From positions 3,720,001 through 3,784,000 of the forward strand of contig NZ_AP022593.1 in assembly GCF_010731815.2 (NCBI RefSeq): a stretch of DNA of 64,000 nt, written 5' to 3'. Both the position numbers and the translations under genes were made by a program. The DNA comes from Mycolicibacterium arabiense (GTDB taxonomy: Bacteria; Actinomycetota; Actinomycetes; Mycobacteriales; Mycobacteriaceae). The notes beneath the pieces are model-generated. The model did no database searches, had not been told where the DNA came from, and saw only the letters and a list, made by a program, of their open reading frames with translations. This document shows, piece after piece, positions 60,502 through 64,000 of this stretch; positions within the stretch are counted from its first letter, which is position 1; each line of letters begins with the position of its first letter.

Positions 60502-60741
60502 GTGCGATACCGCAGGGGTGAACTGGTCACCGCCCGACGCGATTTCCAGGGTATGGACCGACCGCTGGTGCCCGAGGGGACGGTGGGCGAGATCGTGAGT
60601 ACGACGGTGCTGACGGGGCGACCGAAGACAGTGCGGTTCCAGCTCATGACGGAGTGGGGACCCAAGACCTTCACGACGTACGTCACCAACGAGGACGTCG
60701 AGCGAGCGGAGCAAGTGGCAACGCAGCACCGCCGCAGTTAG
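60502..60741 (+). CDS. Small hypothetical protein, KOW/SH3-like
   Basis: A 79-residue protein not assigned to a named family. RYRRGELVTARRDFQGMDRP, VPEGTVGEIVS and VRFQLMTEWGPKTFTTYVTNEDVE read like a single small beta-barrel similar to KOW or DUF4926 domains. The GTG at 60502 is chosen because GGGGAG lies just upstream; a longer frame to 60403 has only low-complexity Gly-rich text. It stands alone between a TetR and an SDR gene. Confidence 0.55.
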   Translation: MRYRRGELVTARRDFQGMDRPLVPEGTVGEIVSTTVLTGRPKTVRFQLMTEWGPKTFTTYVTNEDVERAEQVATQHRRS

Positions 60742-60831
60742 TGCGTGTAACGACGTCGCAGGCGGTCCGATGTTTCCCGGCGGCCGGTGAGGGAATCACC
60801 CGAGCACCGACTCAGTGTGGAGAGGCCCGCC

Positions 60832-61791
60832 ATGATCGACGACGCCGTCGGATTGTTGGGCCGCACTGCCGTCCGGACCCTCCGCGGTATCCCGGTCGTG
60901 GGTCGGCTGCTGGGTGCTGCGCCCAGTTTCGATGTCGAGGGGCGGGTGCTGTTCATCACCGGCGCGGCCCGTGGCCTCGGTGCCGAGATCGCCCGACAGG
61001 CACATGCGCGCGGCGCCCATGTGGCCCTCGTGGGGCGCCGCATGGCGCCCTTGCAGGAACTCGCCGACGACCTCGGCGAGCGTGCCGCCGCCTTCGAGGC
61101 CGACGTCACCGATTCCGACAAGCTTCAGGATGCGGCCGACGCGGTAGTGGCACGGTTCGGCGGCATCGACGTGGTGATCGCGAACGCGGGTATCGCCCCG
61201 CCATCGGACACCATCGCCACGATTGACCCGGCCGCGTTCGAGCGCACCGTCGAGGTCGACCTGCTCGGCCAGTGGCGCACGGTGCGGGCAGCGCTGCCGG
61301 CGGTCATCGAGCGGCAGGGACACGTCGTAATGGTCGGGTCCGTCTACGCCTTCTTCAACGGCGTACTGGCCGCGTCCTACGCGGTGAGCAAGGCAGGCGT
61401 CGAGCAGCTCGCCAGGACGCTGCGGGTCGAACTCGCGCAGCACGGGGTGAGCGTCGGTTACGCCTACCTCGGGTTCATCGACACGGACCTGGCCACCGAG
61501 GTGTTCGCCGACGATCACGTCGGAGCGGTACGCCAGGCGATCCCCGGATTCCTCACCCGGCCCATGACGGTTCAAGCAGCGGCCGCTGCCGTGCTCTCGG
61601 GTGTCGACCGGCGCGCGGCACGGATCAGCGCACCGGGCTGGGTCGCCCCGATGCTGGCGACCCGCAGCCTGACCACGGCGGTGATGGACGACGTGCTGAT
61701 GCACAACTCGGGCGTCACGGGGGCGATCCGGACGGCTGAGGCATTGCGCGCAAAAGAGGTCGTCGAGCGCGCGGGGGTTACTGACCGATGA
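60832..61791 (+). CDS. Short-chain dehydrogenase with N-terminal extension
   Basis: A 319-residue SDR. About 35 extra residues precede the Rossmann fold; these are partly hydrophobic (GLLGRTAVRTLRGIPVVGRLLG) and could bind membranes. TGAARGLG (43-50), NAG (118-120), Ser170, Tyr183 and Lys187 are intact. GGAGAGG (60819-60825) precedes ATG 60832. Its end overlaps the convergent RidA gene by 14 bases. Substrate unknown; a lipid is plausible because of the extension. Confidence 0.83.
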   Translation: MIDDAVGLLGRTAVRTLRGIPVVGRLLGAAPSFDVEGRVLFITGAARGLGAEIARQAHARGAHVALVGRRMAPLQELADDLGERAAAFEADVTDSDKLQDAADAVVARFGGIDVVIANAGIAPPSDTIATIDPAAFERTVEVDLLGQWRTVRAALPAVIERQGHVVMVGSVYAFFNGVLAASYAVSKAGVEQLARTLRVELAQHGVSVGYAYLGFIDTDLATEVFADDHVGAVRQAIPGFLTRPMTVQAAAAAVLSGVDRRAARISAPGWVAPMLATRSLTTAVMDDVLMHNSGVTGAIRTAEALRAKEVVERAGVTDR

Positions 61792-62185
61792 CGGCCAGCG
61801 CGTCGATCTCCACCAGCATGACCTCGTGCGGAAGCTCGACGAAAACCGTTGTCCGACACGGAAGCGCGCCAGAGGTGACGTTCTCGGCGATGAACTCGCC
61901 ATACACCTCGTTCATGGCTGCGAAGTCGTCGCGCTTGGTGAGGTAGACCCGGAACATGAGCACGTCGCCGACGCTGGCGCCGCCGGCTAAGAGGATGGCC
62001 TTGACGTTCTCCAGGGTGCGTCGGGTTTGGGCGCGCACGTCCCCCTCGCCGATGTAGGCGTTCGTAGCGGGGTCCATCGGGCCCTGCCCGGACACCTGCA
62101 GAAAGCCGCCCTTCACGACTCCCTGGCTGAACGTGTGTGCTGGTGCAGGCGCGGCGTCGGTGCGGACGACCTGTGAGTGGGACAC
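61778..62185 (-). CDS. RidA-family protein
   Basis: A 135-residue YjgF/YER057c/UK114 protein. VSGQGPMDP, QTRRTLENVKAILLAGGASVGDVLMFRVYLT and the Arg in PCRTTVFVELP (equivalent to the catalytic Arg105 of RidA) are present, so enamine/imine deaminase activity is expected. It lies 36 bases after the IclR gene on the same strand and looks like the third gene of the sugar-kinase operon, where it may clear a reactive intermediate. Confidence 0.87.
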   Translation of the reverse strand: MSHSQVVRTDAAPAPAHTFSQGVVKGGFLQVSGQGPMDPATNAYIGEGDVRAQTRRTLENVKAILLAGGASVGDVLMFRVYLTKRDDFAAMNEVYGEFIAENVTSGALPCRTTVFVELPHEVMLVEIDALAVIGQ

Positions 62186-62221
62186 GCTGGGCTCCTTCGG
62201 TTGTGGTGGTTGTCGAGTGAG

Positions 62222-62971
62222 TCAGGATGGCGGCCGGTAGCCGCAGTCGCGGGAGATGCGTTCGCCGACGGCCTGCAACGGGTCGAGGAGTTCGAGCACT
62301 TGGTCGGCGGACAGCACGACGTTCGGCACCGACACCGATACAGCTGCGACCACCTTGCCCGACGCACCGCGGATGGGGACTCCGATGCAATTGATCGACG
62401 GTTCGTTCTCCTCGCGATCCTGCGCCCATCCCTGGGCGCGGACGGTGGCGATCTCGTCGAGATACCTGTCGGGACTCGTGATGGTGTTGGGCGTGCGCCT
62501 GGTGAAGTCCATCGTGGCGACGATCTGCTCCAGCTCCGAATCCGGTAGATCCGCGAGGATGATCTTCGCCACCGCGGTCGAATTCAGGTTCGCGCGCAGG
62601 CCGATTCGCGAGAACATCCGTATCTGATCGTGCGACTCCAGCTTGTCGATGTAGACGATGTCGTCGCCCTCCATCGCAGCGAGATGGGTGGTACGGCCAT
62701 GAGCGCGGTTGAAGGCCACCAGATGCGGCGAGGCGATGGTCCGGATCTCGCGTTGATCCGTGCCCTGTGCCGCCAGGTCGAAGATCCTGGACCCGAGGTG
62801 GTAGCGATTGTTCTGATCGCGAAAGGTGAACCGTTCCTCGGACAGCGTGCGTAGGAGGCGCAGAACCGTCGTCTTGTGCACGCCGGTCGATTCGGCGAGT
62901 TCGTCGAGGCTGGCGGGCCCGCTACCGAGTTGGATCAGCAAGTGCAGTGCACGTGCAACGCTCTGGCTCAT
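62222..62971 (-). CDS. IclR-family regulator
   Basis: A 249-residue regulator. The winged helix (about residues 1-60: SVARALHLLIQLGSGPASLDELAESTGVHKTTVLRLLRTL-type, in outline) is followed by the IclR effector domain (about 75-245) with TTHLAAMEGDDIVYIDKLES and PNTITSPDRYLDEIATVRAQG. It starts 4 bases after the sugar kinase stop. IclR proteins such as KdgR sense sugar acids; here it probably controls the kinase operon. Confidence 0.9.
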   Translation of the reverse strand: MSQSVARALHLLIQLGSGPASLDELAESTGVHKTTVLRLLRTLSEERFTFRDQNNRYHLGSRIFDLAAQGTDQREIRTIASPHLVAFNRAHGRTTHLAAMEGDDIVYIDKLESHDQIRMFSRIGLRANLNSTAVAKIILADLPDSELEQIVATMDFTRRTPNTITSPDRYLDEIATVRAQGWAQDREENEPSINCIGVPIRGASGKVVAAVSVSVPNVVLSADQVLELLDPLQAVGERISRDCGYRPPS

Positions 62972-62975
62972 CGAT

Positions 62976-63995
62976 TCACCTTCCCCCTGGCGGCGTGAAG
63001 CCCGCGGCCGACACCACGATCGTCGACCAGGCCCGCGGCGAACAGGTCAGCATGTGATCGCGCAGGGCATCGGGGGGTGGCGGCGCCGAGTCGGAGGCGA
63101 CGGTCAGGGTAGCCGCCGCACCGATGTGGCCGCGGCGCAGACACGTCTCGGTGTCCTCGCCGCGCACCATGCCACTGAGGTAGCCGGCGGCGAACGCATC
63201 ACCGGCCCCGACGGGTTCCACCACGTCGACGCGCAGTGCGGGCACTTCGACCGTTCGGCTCCGGCGGTCCACCGCCACTGCGCGTTTCGCGCCGTCCTTC
63301 ACGACGATCGTCTCGGGGAGCGGCAGGATGCTGCGCAGCGCAACGGGATCGTCGGTACCCATCACCCTGAGCGCCTCGTCGGCGCCGACGAGGACCAGGT
63401 CGGCTCGATTCGCCAGGTCGACCACCACACCGGGATCGCCGTCGGACCACAACTGCTCGCGCCAGTTGACGTCGAAACTCACCGTTCCCGAGATTCCGGG
63501 ACGGTCCGACAGCAGCCGGTACATCAGTGCTCGGCACGAGTCCGACAGCGCTGCCGTGATGCCGCTGCAGTGCACTACCGCGGCTCGGCTCAAGACTGCG
63601 GTCACCGCGGTGCGGTCGAGGAACTCCGGTCCCATGGCGGAGGCGGCCGAACCCGAGCGCTGGTAGTGGCTCGTCGTCCTGCGCTCCCCGTCGTCAGCTG
63701 TTTCGGTGTGTTTCGCGTAATGACCGGTGGGGCGGGAGGAGTCGATTTCAACGGCCGAGACGTCGACGCCACGCTCGCGCAGCTCCCCGCTGATTCTGGC
63801 GCCATATTCGTCGTCACCCAGTCTCCCGATCCAGGCGGCGGGCACGCCGATGGCCGAGAGTCCGGCGGCGACGTTGGCTTCGGCGCCTGCCAGGTGCAGT
63901 TGCGTTGCGGCACTGGCTCCAGACTCGGGTGGTGAGACGAGGACCAACGCCTCGCCGAGGCACGCGATGGGCCGAGTAGCGGTTGTTTCCTGCAC
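62976..63995 (-). CDS. PfkB-family sugar kinase, 2-keto-3-deoxygluconate-kinase-like
   Basis: A 339-residue ribokinase-fold enzyme. The N-terminal ACLGEALVLVSPPE and LAGAEANVAAGLSAIG, and the second PfkB signature with GAGD at 263-266 (catalytic Asp266), are complete. The LAGAEANVA start is typical of 2-keto-3-deoxygluconate kinases, which feed Entner-Doudoroff-type catabolism. The visible start is a GTG 5 bases from the right edge; an upstream start outside the window is possible. It heads the operon with IclR and RidA. Confidence 0.83.
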   Translation of the reverse strand: MQETTATRPIACLGEALVLVSPPESGASAATQLHLAGAEANVAAGLSAIGVPAAWIGRLGDDEYGARISGELRERGVDVSAVEIDSSRPTGHYAKHTETADDGERRTTSHYQRSGSAASAMGPEFLDRTAVTAVLSRAAVVHCSGITAALSDSCRALMYRLLSDRPGISGTVSFDVNWREQLWSDGDPGVVVDLANRADLVLVGADEALRVMGTDDPVALRSILPLPETIVVKDGAKRAVAVDRRSRTVEVPALRVDVVEPVGAGDAFAAGYLSGMVRGEDTETCLRRGHIGAAATLTVASDSAPPPPDALRDHMLTCSPRAWSTIVVSAAGFTPPGGR

Positions 63996-64000
63996 GGCCC

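Noticed and set aside
1..64000. Mobile element, prophage, CRISPR array, tRNA or rRNA
   Set aside because: I looked for transposase or integrase-like proteins, terminal repeats, regularly spaced repeats and tRNA-like T-loops (GGTTCGAATCC type) and saw none. A covariance-model or tRNAscan run would be decisive.

Overview
The window is high-GC DNA with dense gene packing, many GTG starts and many 4-base ATGA/GTGA gene overlaps. It carries two short-chain dehydrogenases of the mycofactocin-coupled type, LLM flavin/F420-type enzymes, an ECF41-type sigma factor and a secreted hydrolase with a mycobacterial-type N-terminus. This points to an actinobacterium, most likely a fast-growing environmental Mycobacterium (Mycolicibacterium). 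I see no phage, IS element, CRISPR array, rRNA or tRNA; it reads as ordinary chromosome rich in accessory catabolism.

1-20.2 kb is a catabolic island: a partial DoxX protein, an aldo/keto reductase, a TPP enzyme plus mycofactocin-type SDR, a PucR/CdaR regulator, a GMC oxidoreductase, an old-yellow-enzyme with an Fe-S cluster, EamA and MFS transporters, a histidinol-dehydrogenase-like enzyme, a VOC protein, an aspartase, a ThuA-like protein, an APC permease, a second mycofactocin-type SDR and an LLM oxidoreductase. Every transcription unit from the aldo/keto reductase onward is preceded by a 14-base motif close to TGCACA-NN-ATGTGT. At four sites it lies exactly 38 bases before a recognisable -10 element, or a weaker hexamer in the same place. 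I read this as one undescribed regulon, probably run by the PucR-type regulator; the substrate is not certain.

20.2-31 kb holds a small unknown protein, an Lrp regulator divergent from an indolepyruvate ferredoxin oxidoreductase, a lycopene-cyclase/PhyH-dioxygenase/methyltransferase group, a second methyltransferase, and a TetR/aldo-keto reductase pair with two matching operators. 30.6-40.2 kb holds a stand-alone amidase and, convergent to it, a tightly coupled seven-gene operon (phosphatase, small membrane protein, sodium/solute symporter, M20 amidohydrolase, amidase, two APH-type kinases) facing a GntR/UTRA regulator. 40.2-45.2 kb has an ECF41 sigma factor with a DoxX partner, a CitE-like lyase, an OPT transporter and a TetR.

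45.2-49.7 kb is a three-gene operon joining an AttH-like protein, an LLM oxidoreductase and a PEP-synthase/rifampicin-phosphotransferase-like enzyme under a divergent TetR. 49.7-64 kb contains a secreted S15-type hydrolase, a DUF2855 protein, a DUF1330-like protein, four further regulators (three TetR, one MarR) beside SDR or MDR enzymes with clear palindromic operators, two lipoproteins, a small unknown protein and, at the right edge, a sugar kinase/IclR/RidA operon.
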